NCBI GenBank assembly: GCA_037954665.1
Contig: JBBMOL010000023.1
Coordinates: 1,922,001-1,986,000 of the forward strand
Source: Laguncularia racemosa
Taxonomy: Eukaryota; Streptophyta; Magnoliopsida; Myrtales; Combretaceae
Direction: 5' to 3'
DNA length: 64,000 nt
Made by a program: the position numbers and the translations under genes. The notes beneath the pieces are model-generated. The model had not been told where the DNA came from, ran no database searches, and saw only the letters and a program-made list of their open reading frames with translations. The stretch's first letter is position 1. Every line of letters begins with the position of its first letter. Of the stretch, positions 49,401 to 60,887 are shown one piece after another.

Positions 49401-50558
49401 GATTCCCTAAAAGATTAGGATCCGAATAAACAGGGAGGAAGACCTAGAATCTTTATTCTCGAAAGAAGATGAAGTCACAGAAAAGAATCTATTCTCCCTA
49501 AAAGTCTACTTACCAAGTTCTAGCTCACATTAGCTACACTCAGGAGATGAATTATACTCTATGCAACTAGCTTAAGAAGGAATGCTAGAAGAAATTGAAA
49601 GCATACTTCGAACTCCACATGCTCTAATCTACATCTTTACTAGCAAATTTTAAAAACCTATCCTAGTGATAGCGTTCATTGCAATGGGAGCCATAGGAAG
49701 CATTCTCAATTTGGATGTGCTGCCTAAAGAATTCTAGAGACCATATACAAAAACTTTTGTGACAACTTCAAATAAAAAATTTAAGGTTTACTTAAAGAGT
49801 AAACCAATCAAAATCCAATTCTTTTCATGATGTGGAATTATCACTCTAGTCCTTGGTTCTCCATTATCAAATAAAGACAATGTTGTTGGATGGGATATAC
49901 CGTACAAAATGAAAAAACTCAAAATAAACCTCAATGGTGTTAGACACAAGAAGTATTTTAAGCCATATATTGACATTCCTAGATTCTATGCCACTGAAGG
50001 AATCACCATACAAGAGGTTACCGAGAGATTAAGGAAAGAAGCACGTGTTAAAAACCATACTGAAGTGCAATAATCCACTCTAGAAAAATGAAAAGTTCTT
50101 TTTAAGGCTCAACTTCAAGAAGAATGAAGACATCAATCTAACCAAAGTAAGTCACTTAGGCATGAATCTAGCACATGCTCGACTAGTAAAACAAGAATGT
50201 CAAGAGTTGCTCTAGTAAGGATTAATTGAGCCTTCGAAGTCTCAATAGGCCTATGAGGCTTTCTATGTTCATAAGCAATCAAAACAAGCTCAAGGCAATC
50301 TAAGACTTGTAATTAACTATCAACTACTCAACTACTTTATTTAAGATAATAAGTTCCCCATTCTGAATAGGAACACTCTCCTCCAGAGCAACGCCAAAGC
50401 TAGAATTTTTTCAAATTTTGATCTTAAGATAGGATTCTGGCAATTAGAAATTCATCCTAATAATAGACACAAGACAGGATTCTATATCCCATATCATCTT
50501 CACTGATGGAGAGTCCTACCATTTAAACTCAAGACGGCTCCATCGCTATTTTAGAAGG

Positions 50559-52622
50559 TGTCGAGTCTAATTTTTTATTTCCTATTCCTAATCCGATTTA
50601 TACTAGACCATGTGCTCATCTAATGTAGATCATCGACTTGAGTTAGGAATTTCGTTTTGTTTTGGAGTCGCCACCCAACTGTAGTTGGGAAATATTGAAT
50701 TAGGATTAATTGAGCAGATCAATCCTAATTTGGACCACTAGTCAGTGTGATTTCCTCTTTTCATTTTTGTGAAAAGAGGAAAGGGAAAACCAGAGTTTCT
50801 GAGTTCGGAAGCTAACCTATTAAAACCCTAAGGTTATTACCCTAATCTCCTAAAATCTAAACCTTATTCAAAATGTCTTTTATTTATTTTTTTTGTTGTC
50901 TTTTTATTTTGTTTTTGAATAACCTATTATGAGAAAATGATTTTTATTCCTTTTTAGGGTTGCCCCAAATGGGTGCCTACGTACCTGCTATTCAGGATCA
51001 AACTTGCTGTAGTTCGCTTTTCTTGAAAAATTTTAATGTGTTTGTGAATTTTAATTGTGAAATTTCTTTTGATTTATGTTTTTACCATTTTAGGATTTTT
51101 CTAAAAAATCTAAGCCTGAGCTTGATGATTTATTTTTTTTAAATAATAATTTTAAGGAAAAAATACTAATTTTGGGTTTATTTAAGAAAATGATTTTTCT
51201 AAGTGATAAAAATTTTATTTTTTCTATTTTTCAACTCATTTCTATTTTTATTTATTTTTATTGATTTTTATGAATTTTTATAATTTTTTATTAATTTATT
51301 AATTTTTTATTAGTTTTTATTAACTTTTCATAATTTTTAATTTTTATTGAAAAATTTTCTCCTAGATTTTTTATCTATCCTATTTTAAAATCTAAATTAT
51401 TATTATTATTTTTCTAATATTTTTATTATTTTCTTTATAAATTTTCTACATTTTATTATTTATTTATTATAATTATTATTTTTATTTTTATCATTAAATC
51501 CTAAAAAAATTCTAATTTCTAACATTTTTTCATTTATTGAATTATAAATAACAAATAAGTAAATAAATTAATTCGAAATAAATAAAATAACTAAATAAAT
51601 AAAATATAATAAAAAAATAAAAAAATTCGACTTACCTGGATTCGGGTCGGGTTGGGTCGAAGCGGGTCGATCGGACGCTGCGGTTGGGAGTGCTCGTTGA
51701 CGGCATTCCGGTGGCCTTTCGAAGCGGTTGAGATGTTGATTCCTAAGTTTTTAGGGGTGGGGAACTCAACTGTGGCGATGGTTTGCTTAAAAAACGCTTC
51801 CTGGTGGTTGCTCAACACTTGATCGGTGGTCGCGGTTTTGAAGAACTCCAGCGAGGCTTCGATTCTCTCTTTTTCCTCTCTTTTTCTCACATTTAATCTG
51901 TGCTCATGCCGCTCCACGTCATCCTCTATTTATAGGCGTTCAAAATCAAACTGGATAAGCTCAGATTTCCACCGATTGAAGCAAGTCGGATTTACTGTTA
52001 AAAACCCATCTCCGATTTGTGCAAATCCATTAGTTTGTTGCGATTTGATTCCAATTGGATGATGTTTATCTTATTTCTGTTGAAGATCTGTTGGATTTGT
52101 GCAAAAAAATCGAATCAAAACGGCCGAAATTCTGATTTTTCTCCTCACCGGCGATCTCGGACAGAGGTTGAAGACAATCACGCGCCCGGCGCGTGCGTTT
52201 GCTCCAACCAATCGAATGCTAACACATGGCGGCTCCAAGGGAAATGAAAGAAAAAATTTCCGAACGCACGCGGGGGAATTCGAACTTGGGACCTCAGGCT
52301 CTCTCACACATTCCAAGCGCACACACGAGCCAGCTGAGCTGGCCTAAATCTCGGTTTTTTTATTTTACGCAAATTGTATATATGCGATGCAATTTTTTAT
52401 TTTTTTGTATTTTTTGGAATTTCAAAAAGTTATAAAAATTATTTAATCTTTTTTATTGCCATTTCTGCAATTATTTTCCAAAATTGATGTATTTTCCTAT
52501 TTATTTTTATTTTTTGAACATTTTCCCTATTTTTTCTAAATTAGAGGAAAAAATGAAAAAAATTGGAAATTGATTATTTTTTTATTATTATTGATCATTA
52601 GGGCAAAAATGGGGTATTTATA
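50559..52622 (-). mobile_element. Solo gypsy-type LTR, 2,064 bp, inserted in the pararetrovirus
   Basis: Flanks are an identical 5-bp duplication GAAGG (50554-50558 and 52623-52627). Read on the minus strand the LTR starts TATAAATACCCC, a C-to-T-decayed form of TGTAGATACCCC, and ends GACTCGACA. Near that end is the phrase GGTGGCGACTCC (complement of about 50660-50671), common in large plant gypsy LTRs. It has its own minus-strand TATA box (51926-51934) and a GC-rich stretch (51630-52340) in an otherwise extremely AT-rich sequence. There is no internal region. Minor open frames such as 51591-51917 (minus) are LTR leader sequence, not genes. Confidence 0.85.
51926..51934 (-). promoter_or_regulatory. 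TATA box of the solo LTR
   Basis: Read on the minus strand, GCCTATAAATAGAGG is a near-ideal plant TATA box. The GC-rich leader lies downstream of it, so transcription would run toward 50559. This agrees with the minus orientation given by the LTR ends. Confidence 0.65.
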
Positions 52623-53570
52623 GAAGGCAATGTTTAGAATCTTAGAACCTATCCTCAACAATACTATCATCTATTTAGATGACATCCTACTTTGCAATCC
52701 CAATGAAAAAGCCTACACCAAGCTATTAGCCAAATTCAATGTCAGTGGAAAGGAAAATGAAGATAGCTTAGATGAAGATAGAATTCCTTAGCATGAAGAT
52801 AAAAAATGGCTGCCACTAACTAGAACCTTCTATATCCCAAGAACTATTTAAGTTCCTAGATTCCAATCTCACAATAAAGTAGATCCAACAATTCCTTGGA
52901 ATCATCAATTATCTCAGGGATTTTATCCAAAAAAATCTCTAAATACATTAGTCCTCTTTCTAAAATGCTGAAGAAACCACCAATCTTAAGTTGACAAGTT
53001 GTTGAAAGAGAAGCTTCAAAATTTTGCCACCATTGAAAATTCCCTCTAAAGGAGAATTGATCTTGCAAACTTATGCAAGTGACAAATATTGAGAGCAATT
53101 CTCCTAAAACAGAAAGATGGCAAAAGAAAAGTATGTGGATACAAAAGCAAAAGATTCAAAGATTTTAAGATTCATTACAATTGCACATGCAAAGAAAATT
53201 TTGTAGCTAAATATGCCATCCAATAGTTTGAATATTATTTAATGGGTTTGCACTGCAAAATTGAAATAGATATAGACTTTTTTTCTAAGATGCTCAAATT
53301 TAAGTAGAAGGCTATATTGCATCCTCAATTGCTATGGTGGTAGGAATGGCTCCCAAAGTATTTTTATAAGATCAAGCATATCTTAGAGCAAAAGAATTAT
53401 GTTGCTAATTTTCTTTCCGAGCCTCAAGAGAATCCACAAGTTTTAACCAAATGTTTAGGAAAATCCATAAGTTATAAAAGAATGAGAATTTGTCCTTTGC
53501 TCAATCATCCAACTCTTTAGCAACCTTTAGTTTCAAGTATAAAATTGAAAAAAGGACTCAAAGCTTGAAT

Positions 53571-54473
53571 AGTAGTTTTGGCATTGTTTATTAAGGTGTA
53601 TCAAATGAAGCAAATCTAAAGGGCTATTATTAGATTTTGAAAAGTTTATAGAACTTTTAAAAGAATTTTCAAGTAAAAATATTTAAAGTTTTTCATTTTC
53701 TCTCTTTAGTTTTAATTTTTAAAGAAAAAATTATGAAAATATCAAAATAATGTTCGAAAAAGAAATGATGGAAAAAAGTTGGAGGATTATTTCAATAATT
53801 ACATGTCTGAAAATCGCTCTGTAAGGCAAATTGAATCATTTTTTTATCTATTAAATACAAAAACTACATTATACATAATAAGTTTAAATTTTTAGATATG
53901 ATAGTTGTAGATCTAAATATATCTATTATTGGTCATAGCATTATAACAAAAATTTTAAGAAATTTAAAGTCTTATTTGGTTTATTTAATAAAATAAGATC
54001 TATAAAATCTAAATCCTTATATTTTTCGAGAGAATGGTATAAGCTATAATAAACAAAAATAAAAAGTTACGTATTGGACATTGTTTATGTTTGAAGTCAT
54101 CTTATGACTGGCTTATTAGCTAAAGTAATTAAATATAATTGACAGATTGGATGGTTATGCCAATATGCTCATAGATCTAATCGGAATCAGTGGATTATTA
54201 AAAGACTGTATATTGGTTATTGCTCTTTACGTGTACTTTTGGCATAATTTCTTGAGCATGTATGGCCAACCATTTCCTTATCCGATGATTATCTTATACT
54301 TCAAGTGATAATCTATTGTGTTCTATGCAGCATTTTAACATTGTTGACTTAGAGAAAATCAACGTCAATGCAATCACATGTTGGTCTACTTTATCTATAT
54401 TATTTAATTCTTGCTATTAAAATATGTTTTCACTTTTTTATATATTTGTTTTTTTATAACATATATAATTGGT
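53571..54473. other. AT-rich spacer after the pararetrovirus relic
   Basis: No gene. The first part may be viral untranslated sequence; the rest shows nothing recognisable. Confidence 0.35.
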
Positions 54474-54912
54474 TTTGAAAAAATAAAAAAGTATAATTTT
54501 AGTTCTCAACATTTATTTACTTTTTTATTTGAATTCTCAACTCCTTTTTTTTTCTTTTATAATTTCTAACGTTTTCAAAACTTTATATAAAAAGAATTTT
54601 ATCAATTTTATTAAATTTTTAATTCATCCGTGACACGTATTAACTTCAAATTGATTCATAATAATTAAATTAATTAAATAATTAATATATTTATTTATAT
54701 AACATAATAAAAATAATATTAACTATATGTAATGATATAATATAATAAAAATACAAAAATAATAAATAAAAGTAAGAAAAAAGGCTAAAAAAATTTTATG
54801 TGTACCTAATTTAATAGAATATTTATTTTTGTAAAATTTTAAAAATATTAAAAACTCAAATAAAAAAAAGATTAGTAGGTAAACGAGAATTAAAAATTTT
54901 AATAAGGGCATC
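54474..54912. mobile_element. Decayed MITE related to the element at 55,526
   Basis: The left arm (AATTTTAGTTCTCAACATTT then TTTATTTGAATTCTCAA) pairs with the inverted right arm (near 54840-54905, complement TTTTTAATTCTCGTTTAC then TTTATTTGAGTTTTTAA). The arms resemble those of the Mutator-like MITE 600 bp away. Both ends are worn and no target duplication is left. Confidence 0.6.
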
Positions 54913-55525
54913 AGGAATCCCGTTGATAACATCATATTAAAATATTAAGAGACAGCTAGCAGAGGCTTTAATTACGATCCCCCGTCCATCTGGCGCAAGT
55001 GTGTTGTATGGGCCATATGGAGACTTTTTTTTTTTTTTTTGTAGATATTGGGCCACATTGAGATTGGATTCTGATTATTTGCTTTTAATTTTAAAAGCTG
55101 TGCACTTCTAGCCAATCATTGTGAAATGGAATAGTTTACTTAATCCATTAAAGTAGTTTAATCATATTATTAGTTCCGTAGATTGTTTGTGTTCTAAACT
55201 GAAATCATGATTCATCTCATAATTTTCAAGGAGCATTACCATCAATCTAGCTTGTTGCTAGGAATTTTTTCTTCTTCTATATAAATTAAGGTTCGTTTAT
55301 CAAAACATAATAATATAATTCTCTTATAACATATTTGACATATGCAATATTAAACATTTATTTTTATGATATATTTATTTTGCACTAGATAGGGAGAAAG
55401 GGAGAGGGGAGAGTCTATTGATGATTTAGGAATTTAGTGTAAAACTATTTTTGAAATTTCAATGATATTTTTATTGTGTATTATGAAATAAATTTTTATA
55501 CCATCAAAGATATGGTATAAATTTT

Positions 55526-56063
55526 GGGAAAAATATATTTTTAGTTATCAACATTTACCTACTTTTCTATTTGAGTCATCAATATTTTTTTCTTTTATTT
55601 GAGTCCTCAAAGTTTTCAAAATCATATAAAAATAGGATTTTAATCAAATTTGTTAAATTTTCTATTCATCTTAAGTATGTATTAGGTTCTAATTAGCTTT
55701 AGATTAGTTAGCTAATTAAGGTACACACAATTTTTTTCCAATCCATTTTCTTAATTTTAATTATTATTTTTGTGTTTTTTTTTTTTTTTTTTACTATATT
55801 ATATCATTAAATATATTTAATATTGATTTTTTATTATATTGTGTAAATAAATGTATTTAATATTATCATTTTATTAATTTAATTATTATAGACCAATTTA
55901 AAGTTGATACGCGTTGATAGATTGATGAAAAACTTAATAAATTTGATGTAAGTCTTTTTTTATAAGGTTTTAAAAATGCTAAGGACTTAAATTGAAAAAA
56001 AAAATAAGGACTCACATAAAAAAAAGAAGATAAATATTAAGAACTAACAGTATTTTTTTCCCC
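55526..56063. mobile_element. Mutator-like MITE, 538 bp, with 10-bp target duplication
   Basis: Identical flanks TATAAATTTT (55516-55525 and 56064-56073) give a target duplication of 9-10 bp, the size made by Mutator-like transposases. The element begins GGGAAAAATATA and ends TATTTTTTTCCCC. The terminal inverted repeats are long (near 190 bp) and imperfect, with TTTGAGTCATCAATA and GAGTCCTCAAAG words on the left and their complements (TAAGGACTCAC, GCTAAGGACTTAAA) on the right. There is no coding capacity. Confidence 0.82.
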
Positions 56064-56073
56064 TATAAATTTT

Positions 56074-59000
56074 CAATATTTAGTCTAGTATTTCAAAAGT
56101 CCTTTTGTCTAGTAACTTAGACAAATATTCACACCAAACAATAGATGAAATAATTTATCCAATGTTGTACTACAAAAACATGGCAACAAAAGGATATCTA
56201 AATCTTTTGTAAAATAATTCACTTGCTCCTAGTTGTGAGTGGCGTTGATAATGCATAATCAGTGAAAATATATTTTCTACTTTCAAAACCATAACAGAGA
56301 AAATGTTTCTCTATTTGCAAGATCATAGAGGTGTTTTTAAAAATAGACTTCTGTATTGCTTATGCAGCTGTGTTCTTGTAAATTAAGGTTTTTCCAAATT
56401 CCATGAGGATCTATTTTCCAATTATATTATTGACATGATTTATTTATTTATTTATTTTTGGCCACAAAGTATTGACATGATATTTAATTACAGAAAGGAA
56501 TGTACTAAATCGCATTTAAACATAAGAACTATCATCCACCAGATTCAGTCGACAAGTTAAAAGTTCTCTATTGTTCACTCGTTCAATTAGATGGTGAAAA
56601 GGTTTTTTTTTTTTTTTATCAAAATTCTTAACTAAGTGTTCAAAATTCCCGTTAATATTTTTTCAATTATAAACCAATCAACAAATTTTAGCACAAATCA
56701 ATAACTTTTGTCAAAACTTCTATGGTTTTGTTGTGTGTACAGATTTGCTAGGCCTTGAGTGAACCTGATCAAAGAATCATCACGAAAAGAAGAGGCAATG
56801 CACGTATTACAAAGCCATAATGAGGCAACACAACAGATGAGCAAGCTTCCCGGGAAAAGCTTTAACGCATGAACCAGGAAAGATACAGGGGATTTCTTTC
56901 CCAGTGACAAGTACATACGTCTGCGTCAAACAACAGCATGAAGCAGAAGAGCAAAACAGAAGACAAGGGTCAAGCGGATTCGTCTAGTGGTCTGAGTTTA
57001 ACGGCCAATAAACTGACTTACCAGATTATTACTGGGTGGCTGCCGGGACAAAACTATAGCCCCACCCGAATTTTCCTTTCATGGGTTATGCGTAAATATA
57101 ACCAGAGGAAAAATGGCAAGCTATAGCATACAGATTGCAGAGAAATAGTTTTCAACAGCCACTTCTAGTTCTTGCTCTTCTTAATCTCGAAACTACTGGT
57201 GCTGGTAAAGATCTCTTATCCATTATTTGTTAAGTCAAATAAGGGCTCGTAAGGGCACGTTCTTAAGAACCATATTCCGAGGAACTTGAAATGATTTGAA
57301 AACTCGCTTCCACCAAAAAGAACCGGCCAAAGCTCAATGAGAATTATCAGGTTGACCACAGAAAAAGTTAGAACGTTACATTATTTAGAAACATCCCTCC
57401 TTGCCAAGGAGGATGAGAGAAGAGGCAAGCGGATGGGGCATAGCTCTTTTCAAGTTGAGAAGGTTGAATTAAAAACTTGCACCAGTTAGTGGTCTTCAAG
57501 GAGAAAGTAAATATTATTAACCACATGAAACCGAGATTCGATATCATTACTTAACTACAGCCAAGAGAATATCATCAAGAAGCACAATTCACCCCCTCAC
57601 TTTAAATATAAGACCAACAGATGCCTATAAAAATGAAGACCAATAAGTTAATGCATAAAGCAATGCAAGGGAGTGTAAGCCCCACTCAATAGTGAAAATG
57701 GAAAGATAGATGATCCTGGTAAAGTATATGCTCCTGATACAACAAACTTATGAATAATCAATGAAAACAAAACACTGCTGTGAGTGTTCTCCCACAAAAA
57801 CATTTACGTCCTAGATAATAAGAGAGACAATAAATGGTTGGCACCTCCTGGTTATTATGGATATAATGGCGACAACCCCTGCCTTCATACTTAACACTTC
57901 TCTTTTCTGTGTACATGTAGGACAAAAGCTTTTTCGTTGATCTGACTCATTTTTCCACACCAAAAATCAACACATTGACTGATGTGGGTCACTAATGCTT
58001 AAGAATACTTGTGCTGAAAATCAACAATCAAATTTGAAATGACCTGCTTGCCAACAAATCAGCAAATTTTACAGGTAATAGATTTTCCTGTCGACCAAAC
58101 TAAAGATACCAGCAGTGACATAAATGTAATGTGTAACACATGTGATCATAATAAAGGTTGGTGTCCTGGGATGTAACCTTAATAGTTTATCTCATATGAG
58201 GCAGCCCAAGAGTGATATGATGTGAGGAAAGAGAGAAGAAACAAACAAATATCCAAGCCAACTTTGCCATTTGAAATTGTGGAGAGGTTTTATTTGAGAA
58301 AGCAGGTCATAGTAAACAAAAGTGGTGGCTCTTTTTTTTTTTTTTGTGGGGGGGGTGGCGCAAAATATCCATTCCAAAAATCAGCAAATGGTTCTCTATG
58401 CGTAATAGATCCATCAACGAGACTTGCCAAAGAAAGAGCAAAGACAAGGAGATATAGTTATCAAGTGATTCTCCATGCGAGATAGATCCAACAATGGGAC
58501 TTGCCAAAGAAAGAGCAAAGACCAGGAGATATACTTATAAGACACACAAATCAGAAAAATATAGAAAGAGTGGCATATTTGCAAGCAAACTAGCCAAGTT
58601 GCCAGTTGCCTCCATGATGGCTAACACAAAAGAAAATTCATTTCACATTGGGGACACAAAGAGATCCATGAAATATTATAACTCAATCTATTATACAGTA
58701 TTTATAAAATAAATAACCATATGATCAACAAATGCTAAACCAACTATTTAATTGAGTGAAGATTTCAAAAACCAATAAGAAAATCATGATTGAGACTAGA
58801 AGACAAAGTGCAATTGTGATGCCCCAGTACACCTCCAAATTCATTACATACTAGACAATTTTTACACAACAATGATGAAGATAAAAGACAAGAATTTCTG
58901 AAATTCTTGTGCTAAATCATACAACAAGAACACAAATTGTACCGATAGCACCATCAATTTTGGTATCCGGCTACAAGTCAGTAAACACAAGTATTTAACA

Positions 59001-59993
59001 GTTTGTACATCAATGTATAACATCAACTTTTAGCTAGAACATTCTAACATAAAATATATTTGGCAACACTAAATTTGGTGATGCTTACTAAGGGAGGACA
59101 GCTAATTTTTTATGATGACAAATGAACGGGGTAATGGATGAGCCAAGAGATACAGAATGGAAATCAACGACTATCAGCAGATATTCTAACTTCTCCAGGA
59201 TTTAGAGTGCACCAAAATAATGCTCACCACTCAGAGAAGTATTAACATCATAGTGCCTCTTGAACAATTCTTGTGAGGGTCTAGAGTCTTCTATGCAGTG
59301 GCCAGTTTACAGCAGGTAACTCTTCTATCTCTACATAGCAGTAACTTGAGCTAAAGATGAGAGACAGCTCCTTGTTGCATGGAGAGCCAGAATACCACAT
59401 GCATCATAAACAGCAACTGCTAGCATTACCCATTATATCTTGCAGTTTCAAGTTCAAGATATGCTGATTTGTTATTCAAAATGCTTTCATCCTAATGACT
59501 GCAACAGAACCCCCAAAGAAAGCTTTGTAGTGTAAGAAGGATCTTAATAACCATAAGATCTAGAGCATCAAATAACATTTCGCCATAATGAATAATATAA
59601 TGTAGAGGTTGAGTATTCTTGTGAAGATCGTTGATGTGCCCAACATCTGATACGAAAGCCTAAAATAAACATATAGATTGCTACTATAATTTAATTACAA
59701 GTTGTTGAGTCCATATGACGGCGGCACAATTGACGCTGCCCTCCACTCCCAGATACGGCAAAAGGTGGATCCATTACAGAACTCCCATAATCCTGAACAT
59801 AGTTTCATATGGAAGACAGACTAGACAGTCTCCATTTGTTCCCCCTAGGCTACTAATACCAACTAAAATCAGCAGATCAACTAAGACTTGACCGAACTGA
59901 AGGAAGCATAAACACTAACAATTTCACATGAAGCCGAAACGAACTGCAAAAAGAAAAATTAAAATAAAGCAACGAAATGGCTCACACCCAGAT
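56074..59993. other. Unique-looking block without an open gene; includes MYBC1 3' flank
   Basis: From about 56,700 to 59,990 the composition is more balanced than in the repeat regions and I see no transposon ends, yet no frame is open beyond about 90 codons. The last few hundred bases (to about 59,700) should be the 3' untranslated region of the GARP factor gene. The rest might hold its downstream introns, a noncoding transcript or old intergenic DNA. A TGTGATGCCCCAGTACACC phrase near 58816 resembles the edge of an inverted gypsy LTR, without other support. Confidence 0.4.
58386..58539. repeat. Two-copy tandem duplication, 77-bp period
   Basis: The word GACTTGCCAAAGAAAGAGCA occurs at 58421 and again at 58498, with similar flanks (GGTTCTCTATGCG and GATTCTCCATGCG before; AGGAGATATA after). 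The copies differ at about ten positions. Just upstream lies a T-run joined to a G-run (about 58332-58358). Confidence 0.85.
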
Positions 59994-60887
59994 TCAGTCA
60001 TCCCCTGTTGGGAAAAGAGTGAGAACCTTCTTCCCCCCATTCGCATTACCCGACTCCAGATCCTCCACATAAGGCTGCCCTGCATTGTGCATTGTTCCCC
60101 CCACCCTTTGGACTGGCTGTGCCTGTCTAGCCATGAAGGGATGGTCAAATTGACCATTTGGTTGTGACCCAAAATGCCCCACCTGCCTGTGATATTGTGA
60201 TTGTGCCACCGCCACAGCCATCTGCTGGTGATGGTGGTTGGGATGTTGCAAGGCTGAAACCTGCACAAATGGCAAGTAATGATCTGAACTCGCCCTACTA
60301 GCCGGATGCAAAAAATGTGGTGGCACAGGCGAGCTTGCAAATAAATGATCAGTGGCAGGATCAGCAGCCGCAGCAGCCAATCCACCGCCACTGCCACCAT
60401 TCCCACCACCACCATTAGACAAACCCTGCATTCTCTTAAGGTAAAGGCGGTACTTTTGCAAGTGACTAGCAACATTTTCTCTAGTCAATCCATCAACGCT
60501 CATCAATTGCATAATTGTCTTAGGGACAGCATTTTTAATCCCCAAATGAGCAACAGCATCCACAAACCTCTTGTGGAGCTGAGGGGTCCAAACAAGCCGA
60601 GGCCGCTTAAGAGTCCGGGCCGGCTCATCCCCGCCTCCACCACCAGAGCCCAATTCACCCGAATCGGCGAATTCCGCAGCTGAATTCGAGGTAGGTGGAG
60701 GGATATGATTGGATGGATTTGGTGGGGGTTTCGAATTGGGACTGGGAGTGGTGTTATTACGGGGTGTAATGTCAAAAGCTAGGGCAAGATCAGGAGTTAT
60801 TAGGGTTTGAGACAAGGGTGTGAGTTCTTCGAGTGATGGAAGTTCATCTTCCCACTTGGAAAAACAGTTTGAATCATCTTCTCTCAT
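59994..60887 (-). CDS. MYBC1: GARP/MYB-like transcription factor, MYBC1 type (LUX/PCL1 clade)
   Basis: A single exon of 298 codons encodes 297 residues. The start MREDDSNCFSKWEDELPSLE and the segment LITPDLALAF (29-38) match the N-terminus of MYBC1. The DNA-binding GARP domain (about 94-154) has KRPRLVWTPQLHKRF, GIKNAVPKTIMQLM and the SHLQKY motif (141-146) that reads DNA in this clade. Linkers rich in Gly (80-87, 158-168), Pro and His/Gln are probably disordered. The C-terminus ends KVLTLFPTGDD, as in relatives. Family members are nuclear; Arabidopsis MYBC1 has been linked to freezing tolerance and the related LUX to the circadian evening complex, but which role applies here is inference. 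PCL1-like or BOA-like are the alternatives; the N-terminus favours MYBC1. Its high GC content stands out from the AT-rich surroundings, as is normal for such intronless genes. Confidence 0.9.
   Translation of the reverse strand: MREDDSNCFSKWEDELPSLEELTPLSQTLITPDLALAFDITPRNNTTPSPNSKPPPNPSNHIPPPTSNSAAEFADSGELGSGGGGGDEPARTLKRPRLVWTPQLHKRFVDAVAHLGIKNAVPKTIMQLMSVDGLTRENVASHLQKYRLYLKRMQGLSNGGGGNGGSGGGLAAAAADPATDHLFASSPVPPHFLHPASRASSDHYLPFVQVSALQHPNHHHQQMAVAVAQSQYHRQVGHFGSQPNGQFDHPFMARQAQPVQRVGGTMHNAGQPYVEDLESGNANGGKKVLTLFPTGDD

Larger units (their letters stand above)
46150..53570 (+). mobile_element. Endogenous pararetrovirus relic (Caulimoviridae), decayed and interrupted
   Basis: Plus-strand codons, cut by many stops and frameshifts, follow the order of a caulimovirid genome. 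First comes a movement-protein-like region (about 46150-46960), then a Lys- and Glu/Ser-rich coat-protein region (about 47100-49400) ending with a CCHC-type zinc knuckle remnant (49327-49368). Next are a protease-like region (about 49600-50060), reverse transcriptase (about 50080-50558 and 52628-52760) and RNase H (about 53060-53480). The reverse transcriptase has short recognisable motifs such as FWQLEIHP near 50437 and YLDD at 52672-52683. No integrase is present, which separates it from LTR retrotransposons. A solo LTR at 50559-52622 splits it. The genus cannot be assigned with confidence; florendovirus/petuvirus-type relics would fit. It cannot encode any intact viral protein. Confidence 0.8.
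50080..53570 (+). pseudogene. Reverse transcriptase / RNase H remnant, split by an LTR
   Basis: The N-terminal half (50080-50558) has motifs NLRLVINYQ (near 50308) and FWQLEIHP (near 50437). The C-terminal half resumes at 52628 and has the YLDD active-site motif at 52672-52683. An RNase H-like part starts with a YASDK segment near 53076. At least ten in-frame stops are spread over the region. Confidence 0.8.

Noticed and set aside
51591..51917. 108-codon minus-strand frame in the GC-rich island
   Set aside because: It lies in the leader of a bounded solo LTR, downstream of its TATA box, and shows no gag or other domain.
56960..57010. Possible tRNA-like stretch with a TCTAGTGGT phrase
   Set aside because: I could not form the four stems of a tRNA nor place an anticodon, so the short resemblance is not enough.
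59924..60775. Minus- and plus-strand open frames overlapping the MYBC1 coding region
   Set aside because: They are alternative frames of a GC-rich exon; only the 297-residue frame has a recognisable domain and family-like ends.
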